Assembly (NCBI RefSeq): GCF_946222835.1
Contig: NZ_CAMIHD010000005.1
Span: forward strand, 68,944 to 132,943
DNA: 64,000 nucleotides
Source: an uncultured Corynebacterium sp.
GTDB lineage: Bacteria; Actinomycetota; Actinomycetes; Mycobacteriales; Mycobacteriaceae
Reading direction: 5' to 3'
Both the position numbers and the translations under genes were made by a program. The notes under the pieces are model-generated. The model was not told the DNA's origin. It did not search any database and worked only from the letters and a program-made list of their open reading frames with translations. Of the stretch, positions 40,841 to 49,054 are shown one piece after another (position 1 is the stretch's first letter; each line of letters opens with the position of its first letter).

Positions 40841-42712
40841 TTACTCCACGGTTACAGACTTAGCCAAGTTGCGCGGCTGGTCCACATCGTAGCCCTTGGA
40901 CTTGGCTACGTGAGCGGCGAAGATCTGCAGCGGCACGGTAGCCAGCAGCGGCTGCATGAGGGTTGGCGCCTTAGGGATGCGGATGACGTGGTTAGCGTAA
41001 TCCTCCACGGCGGTATCGCCTTCTTCCGCGATCACGATGGTAATGGCACCACGGGCGCGGATCTCTTGGATATTGGAGACAACCTTGGAGTGCAAGGAGT
41101 CGCGGCCACGTGGGGATGGCACGATAACGAAGACCGGCTGGCCTTCTTCAATAAGCGCTATTGGGCCGTGCTTGAGCTCGCCGGCAGCAAAGCCCTCGGC
41201 GTGAAGATAGGCAATTTCCTTCAGCTTTAGCGCGCCCTCGAGAGCCACAGGGAAGCCGACGTGGCGGCCCAAGAAGAGCACGGATTCTGCGTCCTTCATG
41301 GAGTTGGCCAGGTTGGCTACCTGCTCTTCCTCATCAATGACGTTCTGCACCTTATCCGGCATATGGCGCAGTTCCGCAAGAACGCTCTGGATCTCATCGG
41401 CAAACATATTGCCACGCAGCTGGGCTAGGTAGAGGCCAAGCAGGTAGGTGGCGGTAATCTGCGCCAAGAAGGCCTTGGTGGAAGCCACAGCGATTTCCGG
41501 TCCGGCGTGGGTGTAGAGCGCGGCATCGGATTCGCGCGGGATGGACGAGCCCTGGGTATTGCAGATAGCAATAACTTTGGCGCCCTGCTGACGGGCGTGG
41601 CGCACGGCCATCAAGGTGTCCATGGTTTCGCCGGACTGGGATAGCGCAACAACGAGGGTCTTCTCGTTCACAATCGGATCGCGGTAGCGGAACTCGTGGG
41701 CGAGCTCAACCTCGGTAGGAATGCGGCACCAGTGCTCGATGGCGTAGCGCGCCACGTGGCCAGCGTAAGCTGCGGTACCACAGGCAATAACGATGATCTT
41801 GTCGATGGATTTCAGCACGGTCTCATCGATACGCAGATCGTCGAGGGTTAGCTGGCCTTGCTCATCGAAGCGACCCAGCAGGGTATCGCGCACAGCAGCG
41901 GGCTGATCGTGGATTTCCTTTTCCATGAAGGAATCAAAGCCGCCCTTTTCCGCGGCGGCGGCATCCCACTTGATCTCAAAAGGCTTGCCCTGTGCAGGGT
42001 TGCCCTCATAGTCGGTAATTTCCACCTCGTCGGCGGTGATGGTGACAACCTGGTCGTTGTCCATCTCCACGGCAGACTTGGTGTAATCGATAAAGCCGGA
42101 TACATCGGAGCCGAGGAAGTTCTCGCCCTCGCCCAGGCCGATAACTAGCGGGGAGTCGCGGCGGGCGGCAACGATGCGATCGGCCTGCTCGGCGTGGATG
42201 GCCAGCAGGGTAAATGCGCCCTCCAGGCGAGCGCAGGTCAGCTGCATAGCCTTGGTCAGGTCGCCGGCTGCCTCGTTGTGGAAGACATCTCCCAGCAAGG
42301 TGGCAGCGACCTCGGTATCGGTCTCAGAAACGAAGTTATAGCCCTTATTCAAAAGCTCGGACTTGAGCTCGGCAAAGTTCTCGATGATGCCGTTGTGCAC
42401 CACGGCCAGCCTGCCGCTATCGACCACGTGCGGGTGCGCATTCTGGTCGGTGGGGCCACCATGGGTAGCCCAGCGGGTATGGCCGATGCCCAACACAGAG
42501 TCAGGCAACGGGCGGGCTGCAATCTCAGAATCCAGCGCAGCGACCTTTCCGGCCTTCTTGCGCCAGCTGATTTCTCCATCGGCGTACATTGCTACGCCAG
42601 CGGAGTCATAGCCGCGGTATTCCAAACGGCGTAGCCCTTCCAGGACTACGTCGAGGGCGAAGTAATCACGGTCACCACCAGCGTGACCAATATATCCAAC
42701 AATTCCACACAT
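40841..42712 (-). CDS. glmS: Glutamine-fructose-6-phosphate aminotransferase (isomerising)
   Basis: A 623-residue enzyme making glucosamine-6-phosphate for cell-wall precursors. Catalytic Cys 2 follows the processed Met (MCGIVGYIGH). The glutaminase domain (residues 2-240) contains GHTRWATHG and HNGIIENF. Two SIS domains bind fructose-6-phosphate (VALSQSGETMDTL, CNTQGSSIPRESD, GAEI-like ALEGALKLKEIAYLHAEGFAAGELKHGP). The C-terminus QPRNLAKSVTVE is canonical. No glmS ribozyme is seen upstream. Confidence 0.97.
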   Translation of the reverse strand: MCGIVGYIGHAGGDRDYFALDVVLEGLRRLEYRGYDSAGVAMYADGEISWRKKAGKVAALDSEIAARPLPDSVLGIGHTRWATHGGPTDQNAHPHVVDSGRLAVVHNGIIENFAELKSELLNKGYNFVSETDTEVAATLLGDVFHNEAAGDLTKAMQLTCARLEGAFTLLAIHAEQADRIVAARRDSPLVIGLGEGENFLGSDVSGFIDYTKSAVEMDNDQVVTITADEVEITDYEGNPAQGKPFEIKWDAAAAEKGGFDSFMEKEIHDQPAAVRDTLLGRFDEQGQLTLDDLRIDETVLKSIDKIIVIACGTAAYAGHVARYAIEHWCRIPTEVELAHEFRYRDPIVNEKTLVVALSQSGETMDTLMAVRHARQQGAKVIAICNTQGSSIPRESDAALYTHAGPEIAVASTKAFLAQITATYLLGLYLAQLRGNMFADEIQSVLAELRHMPDKVQNVIDEEEQVANLANSMKDAESVLFLGRHVGFPVALEGALKLKEIAYLHAEGFAAGELKHGPIALIEEGQPVFVIVPSPRGRDSLHSKVVSNIQEIRARGAITIVIAEEGDTAVEDYANHVIRIPKAPTLMQPLLATVPLQIFAAHVAKSKGYDVDQPRNLAKSVTVE

Positions 42713-42757
42713 GGTTGCTGATTTTACAGCACCAGGGGCAAAGCTCTAGGCGTGCGG

Positions 42758-42771
42758 GGCGTCGGCAAGCG
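42758..42771 (+). repeat. Dispersed 14-mer GGCGTCGGCAAGCG, exact intergenic copy
   Basis: Exact copy in the 95-base gap between the FAD/Fe-S oxidoreductase gene and glmS, directly next to the hairpin at 42771-42785. Confidence 0.5.
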
Positions 42772-42785
42772 GGGCACGGTGCCCC
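42771..42785 (-). terminator. Hairpin after the FAD/Fe-S oxidoreductase gene
   Basis: GGGGCAC and GTGCCCC form a perfect 7-bp inverted repeat around one base, 23 bases after the gene's stop, with outer AGCGGG/CCCGCT arms as an alternative fold. There is no T-run, so a Rho-independent role is uncertain. Confidence 0.4.
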
Positions 42786-42807
42786 ACCCGCTAATGCGCT
42801 GGGAAAA

Positions 42808-45612
42808 CTAGCGCGTCGCCTGCTCCAAAAGTTCCAAAATGTGGTGGTAATCCTCGCCGGTGGCACGTGTTAGGCCAAGCTCGCAGGTGCGGTTGGTCGA
42901 GGCATGATACTGCGCCCCGAATTCTTTGACTTGCGCTGCTTCGGCGCGCGTTGCGGCGTCGGTGAGCTCTGGGTGCAGCATGCCGCGGTCGCCGGCATAG
43001 CCGCAGCAATTCCAGTCGGTAGGAATGTGCACCTCGGTCGCCGCGGCGCGGGCTACCTTTTCTAAATCCTCCATCATGCCGAGCTGGAAAGACGAGCAAG
43101 TGGGGTGCACGGTCACGGAAGCGACCGGGTGCTGCACATCGAGCTGCGGAAGCAAGGTATCGGCCGTAAAACTAATCGCGTCTATAACAGTGATACCCAC
43201 CGACTCCAGCATGTCTTTAAAGCCGGCGGTACAGCTGCTGGCATCCACGATGACCGGCAGGCGCGCACCATCAGTAGCGTCCATGACGATATCGCGCACG
43301 CGCTGCTCCATCGCATCGTGGCCGGCCTGCATGCCCTTGGAAGACCATGGCGTACCACAGCAGAGCTTGTCGATGCCCTGCGGAACCTCCAGCGCTACCC
43401 CGGCGCGCTCCAAGAGGGCGAGGAAGGAATCGGTAGCGCCCTTGCCGCCGCCTTGCGGGCCGAACATGGTGTTTACGCAGGCTGGCAGGTAAATGCCGGT
43501 GGTCTGCGCGTAGCGGTCTCCCACGCGCCCGGCCAAGCGGCCGCGGGACTTGCCGCCTTTGCCCAACTCCGGCTGGTATTGCGGCAGGTTATCGGTGCCG
43601 ATGAGGCTGCGACCCACATCGGTGACCTTCTTGACCAGGTCCGTAGGCAGCAGATGCGCTCCGGTCAGCGCTAGCCCAGCGCCCTGGCTAACGACCTGCC
43701 AATTTTTCGCGGCAGCGCCCCATAGCTTTTGCTGCGCTGGTTGGGCCTCCTCGCGACGCAGGCGCTTGATGAACTTGCCGGTATCGATGCCTACTGGGCA
43801 AGCAGTGCGGCACATCGAGTCCACGGCGCAGGTCTCAATACCCATGTATTCATAGGCCTCATCCAGCTCGGCCACGAGTTGGATATCGCCGGCTTCTTCC
43901 GCGCGCTTGCGGGCGCGGCGCACCACGATGCGTTGGCGTGGGGTAAGCGTGAGGTCACGCGACGGGCAGACCGGCTCGCAGTAGCCGCACTCCACGCAGC
44001 GGTCCACCTCCTCTTCCACGGTGGGATTGAGTTTGATGTTTTTGATGTGCGCGTCCGGGTCATCGTCCAAGATGACGCCTGGGTTCATGGTGTTGGTGGG
44101 ATCGCAAGCACGCTTGAGTTCCTGCATAACCTCATAGAGCTCGTCGCCATACTGGCGGCGCACATATGGTGCCATGGCGCGGCCGGTGCCGTGTTCTGCC
44201 TTGAGGTTCCCCTCGGCTGAGAGGACCAAGTCCACCATGCCCTCATTGAAGTCGTTATACCGACCGATGGCGTCATCGCCTTCAAAGCGGTCCGTGAGCA
44301 GGAAGTGGATATTGCCGTCTTTGGCGTGCCCGAAGATAACGGCGTCGTCATAGCCATAGCGGGCAAAGAGTTCCTGCAGCGAAGAACACGTATCCGCCAG
44401 ATCGCCGACGGGCACCACGATGTCTTCCAAAAGGGCAGTCGTACCGGACGGGCGCGCCTCAGCCACCTGGGCATACAAGCCCTTGCGGAAGCTCCACGCG
44501 GTATTGCGCGAAGCGGCATCGGCCGAGAAGGCAGCTGGCGATTGCAATGGCAGCTCACGCAAAAGCTGCGAGCCCTTGCCCTCTTTCTCGCGCAATTCTT
44601 CTTCTGCATCCGCGTGGTACTCAATGAGCAGCGCGGCCTGCTGGTCCACATCGAAACCAGTGATGGCCTGCGGCACCTTATCAAAGCCTTGGCCCACGCG
44701 AATAGAGGCGGAATCCATTAGCTCCAGGGTGGCCGCCCCGGTATCCAGCAGGGCCGGCAGGGACTTGGTGGCAGCGGTGAGGTCATTAAATACGGCCACC
44801 GTGGTGGTGGTCAGCTTGGAAATCGGCACCGTGCGGAAAACCGCTTCCGCAATGAAGGCCAGGGTTCCTTCCGAACCGATAAGCAGGTGCTCAAAGAGCT
44901 TGACCGGGCTATCGAAATCTAGGAAGGAGTTGAGCCCATAGCCCATCGTGTTTTTCAGCTGGAAGTGGCGGCGGATAATATCCACGGATTCCTGGTTATC
45001 GCGCACGCGGCGCTGCAGGCGGATAAGCGTGTCCACCAGCTCCGGTTCTTGCTCTTGGAACTGCCGGTCTGCGTCCGGATCGGCAGTGTTGATTACGGTG
45101 CCGGTAGGCAGCACGAAGGTCAACGATTCCAGAGTGTTATACGTATTGAGCTCAGTGCCGCAGGCCATGCCGGAGGAGTTATTAGCCACCACGCCGCCGA
45201 TGGTGCAGGCAGACTCGCTGGCCGGATCCGGGCCGAGCTTGCGGTTGCGCAGCCCCAGACGGGCGTTGACCTGACGCACCGTCGCACCAGGCTGGACGCG
45301 CACGCGCTTGCCCTCATCAAGTACTTCGATGCCGCGGAAGTGCTTGCGCACATCCACCAGATAGCCATCACCGGAAGCCTGGCCGGCAAGGGAAGTGCCG
45401 CCGGAGCGCAGGGTTACCGGAATATTCTGCTGCCGGCCCGCACGGAAGATGGCGGCCACGTGCTCGGCGGAGCGAGCTTCAATGACTGCCCTAGGGGTGT
45501 ACAGGTAGTGCGAGGCATCGGAGGCATGTGCCACACGATCAATGACCTCGGTCTTTACTTCCATCCCAAAACGAGTAGAAAGTTCTTCCACATCAACGAC
45601 GCCGGTAGTCAT
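42808..45612 (-). CDS. FAD-linked and Fe-S oxidoreductase (YdiJ/D-2-hydroxyacid dehydrogenase type)
   Basis: A 934-residue three-part enzyme. Residues about 35-210 are the PCMH-type FAD domain (PVTLRSGGTSLAGQASGDGYLVDVRKHFRGIEVLDEGKRVRVQPGATV); to about 500 is the FAD-oxidase C-terminal domain. Then come 4Fe-4S motifs CVECGYCEPVCPS (about 540) and CRTACPVG, and two Cys-rich CCG modules (LCCGTPWSSKG about 755, WNCCGYAGDRG about 874). This is the layout of YdiJ, which oxidises 2-hydroxyacids such as D-lactate or D-2-hydroxyglutarate and passes electrons to the respiratory chain. Substrate not fixed. The ATG at 45612 (MTTGVVDVEELS) is chosen over longer frames that add non-family sequence. Confidence 0.88.
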   Translation of the reverse strand: MTTGVVDVEELSTRFGMEVKTEVIDRVAHASDASHYLYTPRAVIEARSAEHVAAIFRAGRQQNIPVTLRSGGTSLAGQASGDGYLVDVRKHFRGIEVLDEGKRVRVQPGATVRQVNARLGLRNRKLGPDPASESACTIGGVVANNSSGMACGTELNTYNTLESLTFVLPTGTVINTADPDADRQFQEQEPELVDTLIRLQRRVRDNQESVDIIRRHFQLKNTMGYGLNSFLDFDSPVKLFEHLLIGSEGTLAFIAEAVFRTVPISKLTTTTVAVFNDLTAATKSLPALLDTGAATLELMDSASIRVGQGFDKVPQAITGFDVDQQAALLIEYHADAEEELREKEGKGSQLLRELPLQSPAAFSADAASRNTAWSFRKGLYAQVAEARPSGTTALLEDIVVPVGDLADTCSSLQELFARYGYDDAVIFGHAKDGNIHFLLTDRFEGDDAIGRYNDFNEGMVDLVLSAEGNLKAEHGTGRAMAPYVRRQYGDELYEVMQELKRACDPTNTMNPGVILDDDPDAHIKNIKLNPTVEEEVDRCVECGYCEPVCPSRDLTLTPRQRIVVRRARKRAEEAGDIQLVAELDEAYEYMGIETCAVDSMCRTACPVGIDTGKFIKRLRREEAQPAQQKLWGAAAKNWQVVSQGAGLALTGAHLLPTDLVKKVTDVGRSLIGTDNLPQYQPELGKGGKSRGRLAGRVGDRYAQTTGIYLPACVNTMFGPQGGGKGATDSFLALLERAGVALEVPQGIDKLCCGTPWSSKGMQAGHDAMEQRVRDIVMDATDGARLPVIVDASSCTAGFKDMLESVGITVIDAISFTADTLLPQLDVQHPVASVTVHPTCSSFQLGMMEDLEKVARAAATEVHIPTDWNCCGYAGDRGMLHPELTDAATRAEAAQVKEFGAQYHASTNRTCELGLTRATGEDYHHILELLEQATR

Positions 45613-45817
45613 GTACCGCAGCCTGCCTTCCCAGAAATAAACGAGTATGTAGTTGCCCACACATTGCACTCCCCTACGCACAGGGGCGCAAGTTAGGAGG
45701 GGCTTAGTAACTCCTTGCCGCCACACCCGCGACTGAGCTGGATAATGCGCAGACATTTCTCAGCTAAATCCGCACCCTTTCCCGCCTAGCGGGTAATCTT
45801 CATCTATCCTGGAATGC

Positions 45818-46651
45818 GTGTCTGCGAATTTGAATAAACATCTAGCAACATTGTCGAAGCGTGGCCGCAACCGAGTTCTGGTTGGCGACCTTGACTATGC
45901 CGGAATCACCGGCAAGGTTTATACCCCCGCGGAGGGCCAAAGCCTGCCCGCCGTGGCCTTTGGCCATGACTGGATGCACAAGATTAAGGATTACCACGCT
46001 ACCCTGCGCCACCTGGCTAGTTGGGGCATCGTCGTGGTAGCCCCCGATTCTGAGACCGGCCTCTTCCCCGATCACCGCAACCTAGCTGCGGATATGGAAT
46101 CCGCGTTGCAGATTGCCGCTGGGGTAAAGCTTGGCACTGGCAATATTACGGTCTCTCCGGGCAAGCTCGGCATGGTTGGCCACGGTATGGGCGGTGGCAC
46201 GGCCGTACTTGGCGCTTTGGACAATAAGAAGGTCGCCGCCGTCGCTGCCATTTATCCTTCCATCACCGCGCCTTCCGCGGTGCAAGCCGCCCGTCGTATC
46301 AACACCCCGGGCTTGGTCATCGGTGCTGGCAAGGAAGACATTTTCAACGCCGGCAACCCCGCCAAGCTGGCCCATAATTGGAATGGTCCGGTCTGCTTCC
46401 GCGCCATCGACAAAGGCAGCCACGCCGGCTTTACTGAGGATCGCCTGCGCAAGCTGGCAATCGGCACCGCCGCTTTCCAGTCCGGCCCCACCGAAATCGC
46501 CCGCGGTTTGGTCACCGGCTTCCTGCTAGCCACCCTAAATGACGATTCCACCTACGCCGCCTTTGCAGATCCAGAGGCAAGCGCGAAGAAGGTAGAAAGC
46601 CTGGTGGGCGAGGACCTCGCCGAGCGTGCCGGCGTAACCCGCGACGCCTAA
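45818..46651 (+). CDS. Alpha/beta hydrolase, dienelactone hydrolase-like
   Basis: A 277-residue cytosolic alpha/beta hydrolase. The nucleophile elbow is GMVGHGMGGGTA; note His then Gly-Met-Gly-Gly, so the usual G-x-S-x-G serine is replaced (G-H-G-M-G). The oxyanion region is AFGHDWMHKIKDYHATLRHLASWG, and the late Asp/His region (GAGKEDIF, DKGSHAGF) is present. The missing nucleophile Ser suggests loss of esterase activity or a non-catalytic role. GTG start at 45818. Divergent from the FAD/Fe-S gene; convergent with the small-protein operon. Confidence 0.78.
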   Translation: MSANLNKHLATLSKRGRNRVLVGDLDYAGITGKVYTPAEGQSLPAVAFGHDWMHKIKDYHATLRHLASWGIVVVAPDSETGLFPDHRNLAADMESALQIAAGVKLGTGNITVSPGKLGMVGHGMGGGTAVLGALDNKKVAAVAAIYPSITAPSAVQAARRINTPGLVIGAGKEDIFNAGNPAKLAHNWNGPVCFRAIDKGSHAGFTEDRLRKLAIGTAAFQSGPTEIARGLVTGFLLATLNDDSTYAAFADPEASAKKVESLVGEDLAERAGVTRDA

Positions 46652-46655
46652 GGCT

Positions 46656-46913
46656 TTAGCCCCGCCGCAGCACAGATTGCACCTGCCCCGACGCGTTTCG
46701 TGAGCGCGCCGGGGCAACGCCATATCTAGGCCTTTGCGCTGCCGCTTGCCGACGTCCCACCTGTCCCCGTTCCCTTCGCGCCTCCTGTATGGCCTTATCT
46801 GCGGATTTTTCAAGCTCGTCTTGCGCTTTCGCTAGCGTTTTCTCAAATTCCAGCAGGCGTTTAGCCGTCCTTTCCCGAAAGCCCTGCGCAAACTCCGCAA
46901 AATCGTTCTTCAT
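46656..46913 (-). CDS. Small basic coiled-coil protein, third gene of the ESX-like operon
   Basis: About 85 residues starting MKNDFAEFAQGFRERTAKRLLEFEKTLAKAQDELEKSADKAIQEARRERGQ, which is strongly helical with heptad-like spacing, followed by an Arg/Gln-rich tail. Its ATG at 46913 overlaps the stop of the Cys/Pro-rich protein gene (TAATG), so it is translated with it. No family recognised. A GC-rich hairpin (46685-46715) lies within its last codons. Being small, helical and coupled, it could be a chaperone or partner of the upstream protein; that is inference. Confidence 0.65.
   Translation of the reverse strand: MKNDFAEFAQGFRERTAKRLLEFEKTLAKAQDELEKSADKAIQEARRERGQVGRRQAAAQRPRYGVAPARSRNASGQVQSVLRRG
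46685..46715. terminator. GC-rich hairpin at the convergent gene ends
   Basis: GCCCCGACGCG (46685-46695) pairs with CGCGCCGGGGC (46705-46715) with one mismatch. It sits in the last codons of the small coiled-coil gene and 34 bases after the hydrolase stop. No T-run follows. Confidence 0.4.
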
Positions 46914-48631
46914 TACCACTGACCTGCCTTTCGTGCCTTAATGGATGGTTCTTCTGGCGCGGGTGCTGCCTCCGGCTGAGGCGCTGCCTCCGTCTGGGGT
47001 GTTGCCTCAGGCTGCGGTGCAGGGGCCGGCTCCGGGCTCGGCGCAGGCGCTGGCGCTGGTGCAGGAGCCTGTTCGGCTGCCGGTGCTGGGGCTGGCGTCT
47101 CCGCTGCACCAGCGGCTTGAAGGTGCGCCACCTTTTCCGGTGGCGGCGTAGGCTCCTCTACCTGAGAAAGCTCTGGAGGTGGCGTCATGACACCATCGTC
47201 ACCGGTTGGTGTTGGTTCAGGGCATGGCTCTGGTTCGGGCTCTGGCTTAGGCTCAGGGCAGGGATTCGGTTCTGGCTCAGGTACTGGCTCGGGTTCTTGC
47301 ACCGGACAATCCACTTCGGACATATTCTCCAAACACTGTGCGGCGCCTTCCATGATGAGGCCCACGCCGACCAAAGCGATTCCGGCACCGACCAGGCCGA
47401 GGCTACCGCTACAGGAGGATTCAATCTCACAGTCTTCTGAGCTGGTCTGGGTAGTATCGACACATTCTTCAGTACTCTCCCCGGTATTCTCTGGGCACAG
47501 TGGTTCTTCGCTTGTGGCCGATTCAGAGGCGGGTTCGGTATCCATTTCTGGCTTGGGCTTCGGCTCTGGATTAGATTCTGGTTCCGGGCATAGCTCCTCT
47601 ACCGGTTGCGGCTGTTCCGGTACCTCCTGCGGCGGGATAATCTCCGCCTGCGCCGGCCTAGTGGTCTCTACTTCGCGCTCCGACTGTACTGGCCGGTCGG
47701 TGCTTGATTGCTCAGTGCATTCATGGCAATGGCACTCAGCCATGTGCTCTGATGAGGGCTCCGTGTGCATTTCTGTCTTGGCTGCAGGCTCGGGTGTGCT
47801 GATTGGCTCCGGTGCGCGACATTCCTCAGGTTGAGTAGGCGGTGGCGAAGGAGGCGTCGGTTGTGGTGGAACGGAGGTGGCGTGGTGGGATTCCGGCTTG
47901 GAATCAGGCTCCGGCATCGGCTTCGTGGGAGTTGGAGTCTCTGGGCACTTCTCTACGGGTGCGGGGCAAGCATCATCCATGGTCTTCTCCGGCGCAGGGC
48001 ATTCTTCCGGCATGGGGCGCTCACACACGCACTCGCAGCGCGATTCAAACTCGCTATAGCACAACTCGATCGCATCATCGCGGTCACGACAGGTGCTGGC
48101 GATATTGTGATTCGTCTCTTCGATAACGCGCCCACCGATGGTGGAAAGAATGGGAATAATAAACCTAGCCAGCGGATGTTTGGTAGCAACCATGGACAAG
48201 ATGTTCAGCAACGGGATGACTGCTGAGATGAGCTCGGTTAAGGCAGTATCGGAGACATCGACGACGTCAGCAATAGCACCCGAGCATTGCTCCGCCGAAC
48301 TAGTCAGGTGTGCGGCATCCTGACGGTCAATGTCGAAATCATCCTGCACACCGCGCAGATGCTCGCGCATGGCGCCCTGCGCAATCTGGGAATCATCCTG
48401 CTGCAAGTAACCCGCTAGGCCAGCCCCGCCGCCTTTCGGGCGGTTCCCGCCCACTGCCGCAACGGTGTTTTTCACCAAATTTTCGGGCGCAATGCCATCA
48501 ACCGCACCGACTAACTCTCCTAGCAGATTCATCGGCATGCTGGGGCCCGAGTAGCTGCCCAGGCAGGCGAATTGAAATTGAGAAATAGCGTTAGAGTAGT
48601 CCCCCAACAGGGATTTTGTCAGCGGACTCAC
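46913..48631 (-). CDS. Cys-, Pro- and Glu-rich protein, candidate type VII secretion cargo
   Basis: A 572-residue protein without close recognisable relatives. Residues 1-190 are helical and Gly/Asp-rich (GLAGYLQQDDSQIAQGAMREHLRGVQDDFDIDRQDAAHLTSSAEQCSGAI) with a hydrophobic hairpin (ISAVIPLLNILSMVATKHPLARFIIPILSTIGG). They are followed by ELCYSEFESRCECVCE, where YSEFE fits the YxxxD/E secretion signal. Most of the rest is low-complexity Pro/Glu/Ala repeats (CPEP, PEPEP) broken by one hydrophobic segment (GLVGAGIALVGVGLIMEGA). I count 23 cysteines, very unusual for a cytosolic protein and suggesting an extracellular, disulphide- or metal-linked product. It overlaps the upstream ESX-like gene (ATGA) and the downstream gene (TAATG). 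Confidence 0.7.
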   Translation of the reverse strand: MSPLTKSLLGDYSNAISQFQFACLGSYSGPSMPMNLLGELVGAVDGIAPENLVKNTVAAVGGNRPKGGGAGLAGYLQQDDSQIAQGAMREHLRGVQDDFDIDRQDAAHLTSSAEQCSGAIADVVDVSDTALTELISAVIPLLNILSMVATKHPLARFIIPILSTIGGRVIEETNHNIASTCRDRDDAIELCYSEFESRCECVCERPMPEECPAPEKTMDDACPAPVEKCPETPTPTKPMPEPDSKPESHHATSVPPQPTPPSPPPTQPEECRAPEPISTPEPAAKTEMHTEPSSEHMAECHCHECTEQSSTDRPVQSEREVETTRPAQAEIIPPQEVPEQPQPVEELCPEPESNPEPKPKPEMDTEPASESATSEEPLCPENTGESTEECVDTTQTSSEDCEIESSCSGSLGLVGAGIALVGVGLIMEGAAQCLENMSEVDCPVQEPEPVPEPEPNPCPEPKPEPEPEPCPEPTPTGDDGVMTPPPELSQVEEPTPPPEKVAHLQAAGAAETPAPAPAAEQAPAPAPAPAPSPEPAPAPQPEATPQTEAAPQPEAAPAPEEPSIKARKAGQW

Positions 48632-48942
48632 TTGCTGCCAGCCTCCCTGCCGCGTGCAAAGGAGCTGCCAAAGGACTCATCAAAATCGGCAAAGGCGCGC
48701 ACCTGTTCATGTGCGGCGTGGGCCGTGGCGGATAGATTATCCAATCGTTGCCCACCGCGCTCATGGATGCGCGCCAAGACATTGCGAATACGCTCACCGT
48801 GGCCGCCAAAACTACGTCCGGCCGCTGCCACCGGAAAATTCGGCACCTCAGCCCAGTGGGCGTCGCGTTGTTCGTCGTTATCGGCTACGACCTGTCGTAG
48901 TGCGGACATCGCCTCCGAGGGGCGAAGAAAGACCTCAGACAC
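48628..48942 (-). CDS. ESX/EspC-like small helical protein
   Basis: A 104-residue helical protein of the length and pattern of EspC/WXG100-like type VII secretion proteins: MSEVFLRPSEAMSALRQVVADNDEQRDAHWAEVPNFPVAAAGRSFGGHGERIRNVLARIHERGGQRLDNLSATAHAAHEQVRAFADFDESFG. It has the two-helix layout with a Gly-containing turn but no strict WXG. First gene of a three-gene coupled operon. GTG start at 48942, eight bases after GGGGGA. The upstream region carries a 41-bp element shared with the esx operon (see 48978-49018). Confidence 0.65.
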   Translation of the reverse strand: MSEVFLRPSEAMSALRQVVADNDEQRDAHWAEVPNFPVAAAGRSFGGHGERIRNVLARIHERGGQRLDNLSATAHAAHEQVRAFADFDESFGSSFARGREAGSK

Positions 48943-48977
48943 TGGTGTATTCCCCCAAATCCATATGCGGTAAAAGT

Positions 48978-49018
48978 TCTCACCTTCATTGGACTGGGGA
49001 TTGCGCCAAATGGTTCCC
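48978..49018 (-). promoter_or_regulatory. Shared 41-bp promoter element, copy A (ESX-like operon)
   Basis: Thirty-five of 41 bases match the segment at 52719-52759 upstream of the WXG100 genes, and similarity continues weakly for a further 15 bases upstream. On the minus strand it begins GGGAACC, an ECF-sigma type -35, and has a GTCC-type -10 candidate about 18 bases on. The near edge is 36 bases from the start at 48942. Confidence 0.65.
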
Positions 49019-49054
49019 TCGGATTACAAAAATCTTCCGCACCAAGCAGTGCCT

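Noticed and set aside
42713..42807. glmS ribozyme or riboswitch upstream of glmS
   Set aside because: The 95-base gap holds only a short GC-rich hairpin after the preceding gene and the dispersed 14-mer; no ribozyme core is recognisable.
46913..48631. Pro/Glu-coding repeats as a CRISPR array or tandem DNA repeat
   Set aside because: The repetition is in short CPEP/PEPEP-type codon patterns inside one open frame, with no regular repeat-spacer structure.
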